Source of the DNA: Streptococcus taonis
GTDB taxonomy: Bacteria; Bacillota; Bacilli; Lactobacillales; Streptococcaceae
Assembly: GCF_029948085.1 (NCBI RefSeq)
Contig: NZ_JARZZP010000003.1
Coordinates: 62,001 to 126,000, forward strand
Reading direction: 5' to 3'
Length of the DNA: 64,000 nucleotides
Each line of letters opens with the position of its first letter. The stretch's first letter is position 1. Both the position numbers and the translations under genes were made by a program. The notes below the pieces were generated by a model, which saw only the letters and a list, made by a program, of their open reading frames with translations, did not search any database and was not told where the DNA came from. Below, in pieces: positions 10,918 through 19,789 of the stretch.

Positions 10918-12393
10918 TTATTTTGCGTTTGCTGCGTATTCTTCATTACGTTTGATCATTTGTTTTCTGTACCATGCAAAGATACCAACGTAGAATACTA
11001 GGAATACTAATGCGCCAAGGATTGCTTTGATATCACCAGTTGTAGCGTTACCAATTGCCCAACCAAATAGTTTTTCGATTGGTCCTTCAAGAGTTGAGTG
11101 AGTAATCAATTGAGTTTGGCTTACACCTTCTGGGAAGGCACCTACACCTTTAGCAAGTTCTGTTGCAAATGGTGCGATAAGTGTACCTGAAAGAAGGAAG
11201 AGTGGCAACAAGAGTGTTCCGAAGATAATCATACGGAGCAATTTACCACGAGTAACTACCAAGAGAGCTGGAGTTACACCCATTGCGATGATACCAGCAA
11301 GTGGCAAGATACCATTTCCGACATTTGAAAGAAGCACTGCTTCAACCAACATGATTGGTGCAAGTACGTTGGCACAAGCCCAGATTTCAGCACGACCAGC
11401 GATAAATGGCCAGTCAAGACCGATGTTGAATTTACGTCCTTGAAGACGTTTAGTAGCAACGTTTGTAATACCTTGTGAAAGTGGTTCTACGGCTGCGATA
11501 AACCATGAACCGATCAATGAGAAGAGCTCCAAGCAGACACCGGCAGTCAAACCAAGTGACAACCAACCTTTAATAACAAGTTCCCATTTATCAGCACCTT
11601 CAACACCAGGAACTGGATGTGGAGTTCCCATCAAACCGATAACGATACCAAGGATGAAACCGATGAAGAATTTAGATCCCCAGAAACCGATTCGTTTATT
11701 CAATTTAGCAGCGTCAAAGTCGTATTTATCAAGACCTGGGAAGAGTTTATCAAAAATCTTATCCAAAACCATGATAACTGGGTTCATCATGTAGTTCATG
11801 TGAGTTGAAGTCATTGGTGATGAACTTGGTGCGTTAAGAAGGTCATCAAATGTTGGTTTCATCAAGTCAGAGTTGATGATTTTAAGAACCCCAACAAGAA
11901 CAACTGCTGCAGTCGCGATGAAGAGTGAAACTCCTTGGCTAACTCCATTGTTGTCAGCGTACCATTTAATCAAAAGACCTGTGATAGACAAGTGCCAGAT
12001 ATCAAAGATATCGACGTCAAGTGTATCAGTTTTCTTCATTGCAAGCATCACAATGTTGACGATCAACATCACAAGCAAGAAGTAAAGTGTCCAAGCTGAA
12101 CCCCAAGTGATTGTAGCAAGTGGTGCCCAACCAACGTCGGTAATATTCAATTGAATACCAGTGTTTTCAACGAATTTTGCAAGAGACGCTGAGAAAGCAC
12201 CATTTAACATACCGATGATAGCACCGATACCAGTAAGAGCGATGGCAAGTTTGATACCACCTTCAAGCGCCTTGGAGAATTTCACTCCAAAAAGTAGAGC
12301 CAATAGTGTCAAAATGATCAGCATGATGATCGGTCCACCCATTTCCAAGATAGGCTTGAACACCTTATTGGCTAGTTCGATAATGATATCCAT
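10918..12393 (-). CDS. PTS EIIC component, galactitol (Gat) family
   Basis: A 491-residue membrane permease with about 10-12 hydrophobic segments, of the EIIC-GAT family (for example TSTHMNYMMNP and the GLDWPFIAGRAEIWACANVLAP segment). With the EIIB and EIIA genes just upstream it forms a complete sugar transporter. In oral streptococci such as S. gordonii, a Gat-type PTS placed next to the tagatose-6-phosphate genes imports galactose, so galactose is the likely substrate here, entering as galactose-6-phosphate for LacAB. Confidence 0.9.
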   Translation of the reverse strand: MDIIIELANKVFKPILEMGGPIIMLIILTLLALLFGVKFSKALEGGIKLAIALTGIGAIIGMLNGAFSASLAKFVENTGIQLNITDVGWAPLATITWGSAWTLYFLLVMLIVNIVMLAMKKTDTLDVDIFDIWHLSITGLLIKWYADNNGVSQGVSLFIATAAVVLVGVLKIINSDLMKPTFDDLLNAPSSSPMTSTHMNYMMNPVIMVLDKIFDKLFPGLDKYDFDAAKLNKRIGFWGSKFFIGFILGIVIGLMGTPHPVPGVEGADKWELVIKGWLSLGLTAGVCLELFSLIGSWFIAAVEPLSQGITNVATKRLQGRKFNIGLDWPFIAGRAEIWACANVLAPIMLVEAVLLSNVGNGILPLAGIIAMGVTPALLVVTRGKLLRMIIFGTLLLPLFLLSGTLIAPFATELAKGVGAFPEGVSQTQLITHSTLEGPIEKLFGWAIGNATTGDIKAILGALVFLVFYVGIFAWYRKQMIKRNEEYAANAK

Positions 12394-12437
12394 AATTTTC
12401 CTCCCTTTATTTTTATGGAATATTTACAAATTAATAA

Positions 12438-12743
12438 TTAGCTTAGACCATGTTCTTTGATAGCTGCTTCAATATTATCATAGACTGGAGCGCTCATAGC
12501 TGGAATACGGAACAAGATTGGTCCTGCTTCAACAACTGGGATACCTGGTTCAAAACCTAAATCAGTAGCAGCGATTGGTGTGAAGATATCATAACCTTTA
12601 ATCAAGTCTTCATTGACATCTTTTACCATAACAGCATCACATTGAACATCGTACCCACGGTTAGAAAGTTCTTCTTCAAGAGCACTTTTAATTTGGTGGC
12701 TTGAGTTAACACCTGCACCACAAGCAGCAAGAATTTTAATCAT
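12438..12743 (-). CDS. PTS EIIB component, galactitol family
   Basis: A 101-residue phosphocarrier whose N-terminus MIKILAACGAGVNSS holds the phosphocysteine C8 in the usual P-loop. It carries phosphate from the EIIA at 12783 to the sugar at the EIIC at 10918. Spacing of about 40 bases on each side fits a single transcript with separate ribosome sites. Confidence 0.93.
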   Translation of the reverse strand: MIKILAACGAGVNSSHQIKSALEEELSNRGYDVQCDAVMVKDVNEDLIKGYDIFTPIAATDLGFEPGIPVVEAGPILFRIPAMSAPVYDNIEAAIKEHGLS

Positions 12744-12782
12744 TTGGATTTCCTCCGTTTTTATATAAAAATTATTAACAAA

Positions 12783-13259
12783 TTAAGCAGTCGCTTCTGA
12801 GATGTATTGGAACAAAGCTTCAGGTTCCTTAATCTTAGACAGCGCTTCAAGATGACCATTGCCTGTAAAGAAGTCCATCAACTGCGCAAGAATATTTGTT
12901 TGACTTGAGCTTGAATTGTTGATGATAAAGAACAACAATGAAACTTCTACTTCCTTATCAGGAGCAATCATATTGTGGAACGTTACTGGTTTTTCCAGAC
13001 GAACCACGACAACATTTTCAGTTAGATTATGAATTGTATCAGTATGGGGGATAGCTACGTTAGGCAAATCCTTCCCTAAAAACTCCATATCCAAACCAGT
13101 TGGGAACGATTTTTCACGTTCAATCAAGGCCGATCGATAGGTCTCTGTAACAACTTTCTTTTCTTCCAATAGGGTTGCAACTTGATCGAAAAGTTGCTCT
13201 TGATTATCTGCTTCTAAGCAAAAGACTAGGTCTTTGTCAAAGAAATGATCTAATCCCAT
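12783..13259 (-). CDS. PTS EIIA component, fructose/mannitol-type fold
   Basis: A 158-residue EIIA of the PtsN/EIIA-Fru type used by Gat-family transporters. The phosphohistidine is in NVAIPHTDT (H72). It is the first gene after a strong promoter with a perfect cre site, so it heads the whole galactose/lactose region. The first step of phosphate transfer from HPr to the Gat-type transporter depends on it. Confidence 0.92.
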   Translation of the reverse strand: MGLDHFFDKDLVFCLEADNQEQLFDQVATLLEEKKVVTETYRSALIEREKSFPTGLDMEFLGKDLPNVAIPHTDTIHNLTENVVVVRLEKPVTFHNMIAPDKEVEVSLLFFIINNSSSSQTNILAQLMDFFTGNGHLEALSKIKEPEALFQYISEATA

Positions 13260-13294
13260 GACCTTCTCCCTTCATATTTAACTTTTATGGTATA

Positions 13295-13323
13295 AGTATA
13301 ACACTATATGAAACCGTTGTCAA
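13295..13323 (-). promoter_or_regulatory. Promoter of the EIIGat-lac region
   Basis: TTGACA (13323-13318), 17 bases and TATACT (13300-13295): a near-perfect SigA promoter about 35 bases before the EIIA start codon. Confidence 0.85.
13309..13322 (+). promoter_or_regulatory. CcpA cre site overlapping the EIIGat promoter
   Basis: TGAAACCGTTGTCA matches the cre consensus TGWAANCGNTNWCA at every position. It covers the -35 and part of the spacer, so CcpA binding would block RNA polymerase when glucose is present. Confidence 0.8.
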
Positions 13324-13340
13324 TATTTTTTGTTGCATTT

Positions 13341-13350
13341 TGTTTGATTT
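13341..13350 (+). promoter_or_regulatory. LacR-like operator half-site
   Basis: TGTTTGATTT matches TGTTTNWTTT and lies about 20 bases upstream of the -35. The same motif recurs before lacA, which suggests shared LacR control. No lacR gene is in this window. Confidence 0.45.
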
Positions 13351-13423
13351 TTATTTTTTTTGTTTACGAATTAAACATTTGCTAATTTCAAACATATTTT
13401 TTATAAATTTCTTAATAAGTATA

Positions 13424-13451
13424 ATAAAAAAACAGGAATGACTCCTGTTTT
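13424..13451 (-). terminator. Terminator downstream of the broken lipoprotein-like gene
   Basis: AAAACAGGA (13429-13437) pairs with TCCTGTTTT (13443-13451), followed on the minus strand by a T-run. It shields the EIIGat promoter from upstream transcription. Confidence 0.75.
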
Positions 13452-13514
13452 CACGATTTTAACTTTTTTATTGGTCCAACTTTCTTCCACCATTGGAAGG
13501 AGATTTTTTAATAC

Positions 13515-13907
13515 CTATGGAACACCTTCAAGAGAAACATATCTAAACTTACCATCATCGGATTTAAAAACCCAGATAATTAAATATTTACCATTCTTAG
13601 CAATACAGTTTACTACGTAGGCCTCATAGCCACCGATAGTTGATTTTGCCCCCCATACCTTGGAAAATTCTTGACTTTTCTGTTTAGATTCATAAATGCT
13701 AGTTGAAATTTGAACAGTTTCAAGTGCAGCGTACTCACTTTCACTAATACCAAACTGCTAAGGTTTAAAGGTATTGAGAGTTACAATATTGACATCCGTC
13801 CCATCACAGTACTGAATGTCACCTCCACCTTCAATTTCTTTGGAACGAACCCATGATTTAGGAATTTTCACATAGCCATAATCATCTGAACCTACTATTT
13901 GAGTTTC
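13515..13907 (-). pseudogene. Broken C-terminal part of a secreted/lipoprotein-like protein
   Basis: Reading the minus strand, a frame runs from about 13907 (QIVGSDDYGYVKIPKSWV...) to a stop at 13515. It is interrupted by an in-frame TAG at 13758-13760. The second half reads ...STIGGYEAYVVNCIAKNGKYLIIWVFKSDDGKFRYVSLEGVP. This resembles a family of streptococcal lipoproteins of unknown function that I recall having a GYVxIPKxWV segment, but I cannot name it. The signal-peptide end is missing: upstream of 13908 the frame hits a stop and similarity is lost. Confidence 0.65.
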
Positions 13908-14126
13908 TTATGTCTGGCTAGATAAGAAAGGCGATGATTAAGTGCCACTGGGCCGGACGTGATTTGCAACCACGTAAAAAAAGCCTCAGTATTCGCACTG
14001 CTGGTGCTTTTCCATTGCTCATGGCTTAGAAAACTATCACTTTTTCGCAGAATCCGTATAACACATTTACGGAGCAGGTGCAAGAAAATGCGTTTTTTGA
14101 GAAGTTCTGACTAAAAATACGTCTAT
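13908..14126. other. Unassigned stretch between the pseudogene and a small membrane gene
   Basis: About 220 bases with no recognisable gene. A 62-codon minus-strand frame (13895-14083) has no ribosome site and no familiar motif. Base composition here is less AT-rich by eye than its surroundings. An inverted repeat (CCGTA...TACGG) lies around 14055-14075. It may be the scar of a lost mobile element that also removed the 5' end of the neighbouring pseudogene. Confidence 0.4.
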
Positions 14127-14324
14127 TTATTTTTTATTGTTTTTTATTGTAGAGCAGACCCAACCGAATGAACATAGGTTGTAGAAAGCAAATGAAAAAA
14201 CTGCAAGGATGATAGCTCCTGTATCTAAATAACCTCTTTCAAGACCGTTTTTCAACAACAACAAGCCTGTAGTTTCGACAACGATCAAACATAAAAATAT
14301 ATAAAAAATTTTCGCATTAAGCAT
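14127..14324 (-). CDS. Small two-helix membrane protein (65 aa)
   Basis: A 65-residue protein with two hydrophobic stretches (about 5-24 and 35-56) and a short basic tail (TIKNNKK), so probably a small integral membrane protein. I do not recognise a family. A weak ribosome site (AAAGCGG) precedes the ATG, and TATAC/TATAAT-like sequence lies just upstream (around 14355). It sits alone in a decayed region, so expression is uncertain. Confidence 0.5.
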   Translation of the reverse strand: MLNAKIFYIFLCLIVVETTGLLLLKNGLERGYLDTGAIILAVFSFAFYNLCSFGWVCSTIKNNKK

Positions 14325-14392
14325 ATTGTTACCGCTTTCTTTTTATTTGGTTTTATTGTATAATAAAAGTTGAAAAAAATCAAAAAAACATA

Positions 14393-14775
14393 ACCACCCA
14401 TCTAACGGGTGGTTTGCACTAGGGCTATAAGTCCACATTACCAGCCAGCGCCTAAAGACGCTGGCTTTCACCTTGTTCAAGCCTCATCGCTCTTGACTCG
14501 TCACTTACCTCTTAAAAAGGCGTGAGTATTACTTGCTACTATCCCCTAAAGGGATCCTCATATTCTTTTACACTCAATTTATCTAGTGATAGATCATGCT
14601 TTACTTATTTTCAAATTTTCATACTCGTTTAGAAATCATCCACTGGATAATTTATTCACTCTTGAATATATTTCTTAATTGTGGCTTCATTAAGCCCTAC
14701 TGTACTCACATAATAACCTTCCGCCCAGAAATGTCGATTCCCAAACTTGTATAGTTGATTGAAATAAGATATGAA
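14393..14775 (-). mobile_element. IS200/IS605-family remnant with end hairpins
   Basis: The region contains the C-terminal end of a Y1 transposase (14656-14775). Downstream of it on the minus strand lie two strong hairpins: ACCACCC-ATCTAAC-GGGTGGT (14393-14413) and GCCAGCG-CCTAAAGA-CGCTGGC (14444-14465). Subterminal hairpins are what IS200/IS605 transposases recognise. The transposase N-terminal part is absent, so this copy cannot move by itself. Confidence 0.72.
14656..14775 (-). pseudogene. tnpA: Truncated IS200-type TnpA transposase, C-terminus only
   Basis: The minus strand reads LYKFGNRHFWAEGYYVSTVGLNEATIKKYIQE and then a stop at 14656. This is the conserved C-terminal segment of IS200-family TnpA, including a Tyr in the GYYVSTVG motif that serves as the nucleophile in this HUH/Y1 family. 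Upstream of about 14755 the frame stays open (FLISLFISYFNQ) but no longer reads like TnpA, and the HUH motif is missing. Confidence 0.8.
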
Positions 14776-14888
14776 CAAAGAGATTAGGAAAGTCAAATCA
14801 ATTTCTAAAAATATTTTAGAATCTGTAGTATACTATTCTAAGTTCAATCTGCTATACTTGAGGTTGGCGCGTTTGTCAAACATTAAGA

Positions 14889-15007
14889 AAAGAGGCTGAG
14901 CAAAAAATCTTTAAAATCAGAAAAACGCATAATATCAGATGTTGATGATACTATGCGTTATATTTTTTCATTTTCGGAGAAAATTGACTTTTTACCCAGC
15001 CTCTTAA
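14889..15007. repeat. MITE-like foldback element next to lepA
   Basis: AGAGGCTGAGCAAAAA (14891-14906) is inverted at 14988-15003 (TTTTACCCAGCCTCTT), enclosing about 80 bases. A second nested inverted repeat, AACGCATA ... TATGCGTT, lies inside (about 14924-14959). Elements with AGAGGCTGG-type ends are common in streptococcal intergenic DNA. It lies 46 bases after the lepA stop codon and may serve as its terminator. The stretch 14776-14888 holds nothing I can name. Confidence 0.6.
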
Positions 15008-15052
15008 AAAATCATTATTTTATATTTATCTTATTTTTTCTTGAGAGCTCAA

Positions 15053-16876
15053 CTATTCTTCATCCATGCTCAATACGCTGAGGAAGGCTTCTTGTGGTAC
15101 TTCTACAGAACCGATGGCTTTCATGCGTTTCTTACCAGCTTTTTGTTTTTCAAGGAGTTTGCGTTTACGAGAAACGTCACCACCGTAACACTTAGCAAGT
15201 ACGTTCTTACGAAGAGCCTTGATATCAGTACGAGCCACAATCTTGTGCCCAATAGCTGCTTGAATCGGCACTTCAAATTGTTGACGAGGGATGATTTTCT
15301 TGAGCTTATCAACAATGAGTTTCCCACGTTCATAAGCAAAGTCTTTGTGAACAATAAAGCTAAGAGCATCCACCTTATCACCATTAAGAAGGATATCCAT
15401 TTTCACCAGCTTAGATGGACGATACTCTGACAACTCGTAGTCAAAACTTGCATAACCACGTGTTGAAGATTTGAGCTTATCAAAGAAGTCAAAGACGATT
15501 TCAGCAAGTGGGATTTGATAGATAACATTAACACGATTATCATCGATATAATCCATAGTCACAAAGTCACCACGTTTGCGCTGAGCTAATTCCATTACTG
15601 CTCCGACGAATTCTTGCGGTACCATGATTTGAGCTTTAACATAAGGCTCTTCAATAGTCGCAATCTTTGTAGGATCTGGGAACTCGGATGGGTTAGATAC
15701 ATCCATTGATTCACCGTCAGTCAAGTTAACCTTATAAATAACAGACGGAGCTGTCATAATGAGGTCAATATTGAACTCACGCTCCAAACGTTCTTGGATA
15801 ACATCCATATGAAGAAGTCCAAGGAAACCACAACGGAAACCAAATCCAAGAGCCTGGGATGTTTCTGGTTCAAACTGCAAGCTAGCATCATTTAGTTGCA
15901 ATTTTTCAAGAGCTTCACGAAGGTCGTTGTATTTATTTGACTCGATTGGATAGAGACCTGCGAAAACCATCGGATTCATCTGCTTGTATCCTGAAAGTGG
16001 TTCAGTCGCTGGATTTGTCGCCAAGGTTACTGTATCACCGACACGTGTGTCCTGAACAGTCTTGATAGAAGCCGCGATATAACCAACGTCACCTGTCGCA
16101 AGGAAATCTCGTTCTACAGCTTTAGGTGTGAAGATTCCGACTTCAGTTACATCGAAGGTCTTACCATTGCTCATGAGCTGAATCTTATCATCAGGTTTGA
16201 CTACTCCATCCATGACACGAACTTGGAGGATAACTCCACGATAGGCATCGTATACTGAGTCGAAAATCAAGGCTTTCAATGGTGCTGACACGTCACCAGT
16301 TGGTGCTGGAACTTTTTCTACGATTTGCTCGAGAATTTCTTCGATACCGATACCCGCCTTGGCTGAAGCCAATACTGCTTCACTGGCATCCAAACCAATG
16401 ACATCCTCAATCTCAGTACGCACGCGCTCAGGATCTGCAGCTGGCAGGTCAATTTTATTAATGACTGGCATGATTTCCAAATCATTGTCCAAGGCCAGAT
16501 AAACGTTAGCAAGGGTTTGAGCCTCAATCCCTTGAGCAGCATCGACCACCAAAATAGCACCCTCACAGGCAGCTAGGGAACGTGATACCTCATAAGTGAA
16601 GTCCACGTGTCCAGGTGTGTCAATCAAGTGGAAGATATAAGTCTCACCATCCTTAGCCGTATAATTAAGCTCGATAGCATTAAGCTTGATAGTAATTCCA
16701 CGTTCACGTTCAAGGTCCATACTATCTAATAGTTGGGCCTGCATTTCACGACTGGAAACTGTCTCTGTCTTTTCCAAAATACGGTCTGCTAGTGTTGACT
16801 TTCCATGGTCAATATGGGCGATAATAGAGAAGTTACGAATCTTCTCCTGTCGTTTTTTCAATTCTTCTAAGTTCAT
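15053..16876 (-). CDS. lepA: Elongation factor 4 (back-translocating GTPase)
   Basis: A 607-residue translational GTPase, full length. G1 is AHIDHGKST (residues 20-28), and DTPGH and NKIDL are also present. The LepA-specific C-terminal domain ends with the basic stretch [27 protein letters not shown]. It acts on stalled ribosomes and in ribosome biogenesis under stress. It has its own promoter and is the only gene of its transcript as far as can be seen. Confidence 0.97.
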   Translation of the reverse strand: MNLEELKKRQEKIRNFSIIAHIDHGKSTLADRILEKTETVSSREMQAQLLDSMDLERERGITIKLNAIELNYTAKDGETYIFHLIDTPGHVDFTYEVSRSLAACEGAILVVDAAQGIEAQTLANVYLALDNDLEIMPVINKIDLPAADPERVRTEIEDVIGLDASEAVLASAKAGIGIEEILEQIVEKVPAPTGDVSAPLKALIFDSVYDAYRGVILQVRVMDGVVKPDDKIQLMSNGKTFDVTEVGIFTPKAVERDFLATGDVGYIAASIKTVQDTRVGDTVTLATNPATEPLSGYKQMNPMVFAGLYPIESNKYNDLREALEKLQLNDASLQFEPETSQALGFGFRCGFLGLLHMDVIQERLEREFNIDLIMTAPSVIYKVNLTDGESMDVSNPSEFPDPTKIATIEEPYVKAQIMVPQEFVGAVMELAQRKRGDFVTMDYIDDNRVNVIYQIPLAEIVFDFFDKLKSSTRGYASFDYELSEYRPSKLVKMDILLNGDKVDALSFIVHKDFAYERGKLIVDKLKKIIPRQQFEVPIQAAIGHKIVARTDIKALRKNVLAKCYGGDVSRKRKLLEKQKAGKKRMKAIGSVEVPQEAFLSVLSMDEE

Positions 16877-16905
16877 TATTCTCTTCCTTTCAGGGTATCT
16901 ATTAA

Positions 16906-16933
16906 TTATAAATTGTTTTTAACATTTTGACAA
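16906..16933 (-). promoter_or_regulatory. Promoter of lepA
   Basis: TTGTCA (16933-16928), a 16-base spacer and TATAAT (16911-16906) on the minus strand, about 30 bases before the start codon. Confidence 0.7.
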
Positions 16934-16954
16934 GACCATACCCTGTTAGGAGTA

Positions 16955-17683
16955 CTAATCTTCAGCAACAAAGCCGTCATTTTCGATAAAATAGTGCTCA
17001 GTCATACCTTGGTCGGTAAAGACAATACCGTGAAGAACACCGCCATAGACAGCTCCCCCATCCATACCAACTTTACCATCTTCTGTTATCCAGAGTTCAG
17101 ATGTGCCAGGTTTTTGATCCAACAAACCATAAACAGGAGTATGCCCAAAGACAATTGTTTTCCCAGTATGATTTTCTGCCTCATGGAAGGGTTTTCTGAG
17201 CCAGACTTTCTTATAATCTGTGGTATCATGCCAATCTTCCAAGGTCAAATCAATACCTGCATGAACAAAAATATACTTATCTGTTTCAATGATAAAAGGC
17301 ATCTGACGGATAAACTCCACTAAGTCGGCTGCTTCTGTTTCAACACGCTTAGCATCTGCTACTCCATCTACTGGTGCATCTAGTGGACGGCCTAAAATGG
17401 AATTAATGGTTGTATCCCCACCATTACGACGATAGTGGTCATAGCTTTCTTCAGGATTATCCAACCAAGTTAAAAACATATACTCGTGGTTCCCTGATAA
17501 GCAGATAGCTCCTTGGTTATCTACCAAATCCTTGACCATTTCAAGAACACGGCGGCTATCTTCTCCTCTATCAATCAAATCTCCAAGAAAAAGTAATTGA
17601 GTCTTGCCATCCCATGTTTTAAGTAAATCTTCTAACATTCCAGCTTTTCCGTGGACATCACCAATTACATAATAGTCTGTCAT
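16955..17683 (-). CDS. PPP-family metallophosphoesterase (serine/threonine phosphatase-like)
   Basis: A 242-residue calcineurin-type phosphoesterase with all PPP-family metal motifs in order: GDVHG (8-12), GDLIDRG (about 34-40), GNHEY (about 65-69) and the later HAG and FGHTP histidines. It should hydrolyse phosphoproteins or a small phosphoester with two metal ions; the substrate is unknown. It begins one base after the recN stop codon, so it is co-transcribed with the recN operon. Related enzymes include bacterial PrpE/ApaH-like phosphatases. Confidence 0.85.
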   Translation of the reverse strand: MTDYYVIGDVHGKAGMLEDLLKTWDGKTQLLFLGDLIDRGEDSRRVLEMVKDLVDNQGAICLSGNHEYMFLTWLDNPEESYDHYRRNGGDTTINSILGRPLDAPVDGVADAKRVETEAADLVEFIRQMPFIIETDKYIFVHAGIDLTLEDWHDTTDYKKVWLRKPFHEAENHTGKTIVFGHTPVYGLLDQKPGTSELWITEDGKVGMDGGAVYGGVLHGIVFTDQGMTEHYFIENDGFVAED

Positions 17684-19351
17684 TTATTTCTCCTTACTTT
17701 GTAATAATTCTCTCGCTTGAGTCAATGCTGCTTCTGTCACATTCTCCCCAGCCAACATCTTAGCGACTTCTTCAATCCTTTCTTCAACTGTTAACAAGCG
17801 AACTGTTGAAACGGTTGAATGTTCATTGCTAATCTTTTCGATGAAGAACTGATAATCTGCAATCGCAATAACTTGCGGAAGGTGAGAAATAGCTAATACT
17901 TGACCGTGCTGTCCAATTTTGTGAATTTTTTGCGCGATGGCTTGAGCTACACGACCTGAAACTCCCGTATCCACCTCATCAAAGACGATACTGGTCTTGC
18001 CTTCCTTACGAGAAAAAGCGGACTTGATAGCTAACATGAGACGAGATAACTCTCCACCAGAAGCTACTTTTACTAAAGGTTTAAAATCTTCTCCAGGATT
18101 GGTGGAGATGTAAAATTCAACACTCTCATTACCTTCACGACTGAATTTTCCTTGACTAAAACGAACTTGAAATTGTGCTTTCTCCATGTAAAGGTCTTGC
18201 AATTCTTGCTTGATTTCATCTTCTAAGTCCTGCGCTATTTTATGGCGAGCTTGAGCAACTTGACCTGCTAGGTCCACAAGATTTTTTTCAAGTTTCTTGA
18301 GTTCGATTTCCATATCTTCAGAAGATAGATTATTTCCTGTTAGAAGATTGTATTCGTCTGTAATCTTGGCAAAGTATTCTAGGACATCATCTACACTACC
18401 ACCATACTTACGGGTAATGGTGTGAATCAAATCTAGTCGGCTTTCAACCTGCATCAGACGATTACCGTCAAAATCTAAATCATCAATAATGGATTCCAAG
18501 CGCTTGGTGATATCTTCTAGAACATAATAGGATTCAGAAAGGGAACTTGAAATCTCACGATACTCTTGATCAAACTCTTCAAGACTTTCCATATCATTCA
18601 TAGCCGAACGAACATTTGCCAGACTAGAAAACTCTTCATTATCCAACATACTGTATGCGTTAGTCAAAGTATCAGCGATATGTTTATGGTTCAGTAGTCT
18701 GTCTCTTTCTTGATTGAGAGTAACATCTTCACCAGCTTTCAAATTAGCTGCTTCAATCTCAGCCATCTGAAATTCCAACATCTCAATTCGTGCCTTATGT
18801 TCTTGCTGATTTTTTTTGATGTCAAGCACTTGCTTGCGCATACGACGATAGTTGTCAAAGCTCATCTGATAGGCTTCTTTTAATTCAAAGAAAGAAGCAT
18901 CCCCAAACTCATCCAACATCTGGATATGTCGATGGGGGCGCATTAACTCCTCTTGGTCATGTTGACCATGGATATCAACTAGCTGTTGACCAATCGTCCT
19001 TAATACTGAAAGATTAACCATCTGTCCATTGACACGACTGATGCTCCGACCGTTTTGTAAAATTTCGCGACGAATAATGATTTCATCACTCAATTCTAAT
19101 CCTTGTTCATCAAAAATTTCTTCTAGTGCGCGATTACTTTCAATTGAAAAAAGACCTTCAATTTCCGCTTTTGGAGCCCCATGACGAATAACTTCTGTTG
19201 TAGCTCGAGCTCCCAACATCATATTCATAGCATCGATGATGATTGATTTACCCGCACCTGTTTCACCAGTTAAAACTGTCATCCCTTGTTCAAAGTTCAA
19301 AGAAATTGATTCGATGATAGCAAAATTTTTAATCGAAATTTCCAGTAACAT
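17684..19351 (-). CDS. recN: DNA repair protein RecN
   Basis: A 555-residue SMC-like ATPase of double-strand break repair. The Walker A motif is GETGAGKS (29-36). Long coiled-coil arms fill the middle (about 150-380). The ABC signature VASGGELSRLMLAIK and Walker B SIVFDEVDTGVSG are near the C-terminus. It belongs to the xseA-xseB-ispA-tlyA-argR-recN operon, lies 6 bases downstream of argR, and is likely co-expressed with the phosphatase that follows. Confidence 0.97.
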   Translation of the reverse strand: MLLEISIKNFAIIESISLNFEQGMTVLTGETGAGKSIIIDAMNMMLGARATTEVIRHGAPKAEIEGLFSIESNRALEEIFDEQGLELSDEIIIRREILQNGRSISRVNGQMVNLSVLRTIGQQLVDIHGQHDQEELMRPHRHIQMLDEFGDASFFELKEAYQMSFDNYRRMRKQVLDIKKNQQEHKARIEMLEFQMAEIEAANLKAGEDVTLNQERDRLLNHKHIADTLTNAYSMLDNEEFSSLANVRSAMNDMESLEEFDQEYREISSSLSESYYVLEDITKRLESIIDDLDFDGNRLMQVESRLDLIHTITRKYGGSVDDVLEYFAKITDEYNLLTGNNLSSEDMEIELKKLEKNLVDLAGQVAQARHKIAQDLEDEIKQELQDLYMEKAQFQVRFSQGKFSREGNESVEFYISTNPGEDFKPLVKVASGGELSRLMLAIKSAFSRKEGKTSIVFDEVDTGVSGRVAQAIAQKIHKIGQHGQVLAISHLPQVIAIADYQFFIEKISNEHSTVSTVRLLTVEERIEEVAKMLAGENVTEAALTQARELLQSKEK

Positions 19352-19357
19352 ATAATC

Positions 19358-19789
19358 CTACCAATTTTTAACTTGCTCAAAAATATCTTTGGCTGTTTCT
19401 TCACTTCTCAATACCATCAAGATGGAATTATCATCAGCAATACAGCTAAAAATTTGGTCAGAAAAAACAGTCATCAACTGACTCTTGACGAAAATAGTAT
19501 TCCCTGGAATAACTTGCAAATTGATCATATGCCCCATGCGTTCAGCATGAATAATATTGTTTTCTGCCAACTGCAAGCTTCTAACGATTGATTTTGGTAA
19601 TTCATAGATGTAAGTATTGTCCTTCAATGGAATTTTTACAATACCTAATTCTTTAATATCTCGGGAGACTGTTGCTTGAGTAGCAGAGATACCCGCTTCT
19701 CTCAAGTGTTCAACGATTTCTTCCTGTGTTCCGATTTGATAATCTGTAACAAATCTTCTAATCTTCTCAAGTCTCTCTTTTTTATTCAT
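19358..19789 (-). CDS. argR: ArgR/AhrC-family arginine repressor
   Basis: A 143-residue regulator with an N-terminal winged helix (about 1-70, ATVSRDIKELGIVKI) and a C-terminal hexamerisation and arginine-binding domain (about 75-143, containing IADDNSILMVLRSEETAKDIF). It represses or activates arginine genes according to arginine level. Streptococci carry several ArgR paralogues; this one, embedded with recN and tlyA, is the conserved Firmicute-context copy (AhrC-like). It overlaps the tlyA end by 8 bases. Confidence 0.92.
   Translation of the reverse strand: MNKKERLEKIRRFVTDYQIGTQEEIVEHLREAGISATQATVSRDIKELGIVKIPLKDNTYIYELPKSIVRSLQLAENNIIHAERMGHMINLQVIPGNTIFVKSQLMTVFSDQIFSCIADDNSILMVLRSEETAKDIFEQVKNW

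Noticed and set aside
13895..14083. A 62-codon minus-strand frame in the decayed region
   Set aside because: No ribosome site, no recognisable motif, and it overlaps the broken end of the pseudogene; probably a chance frame.
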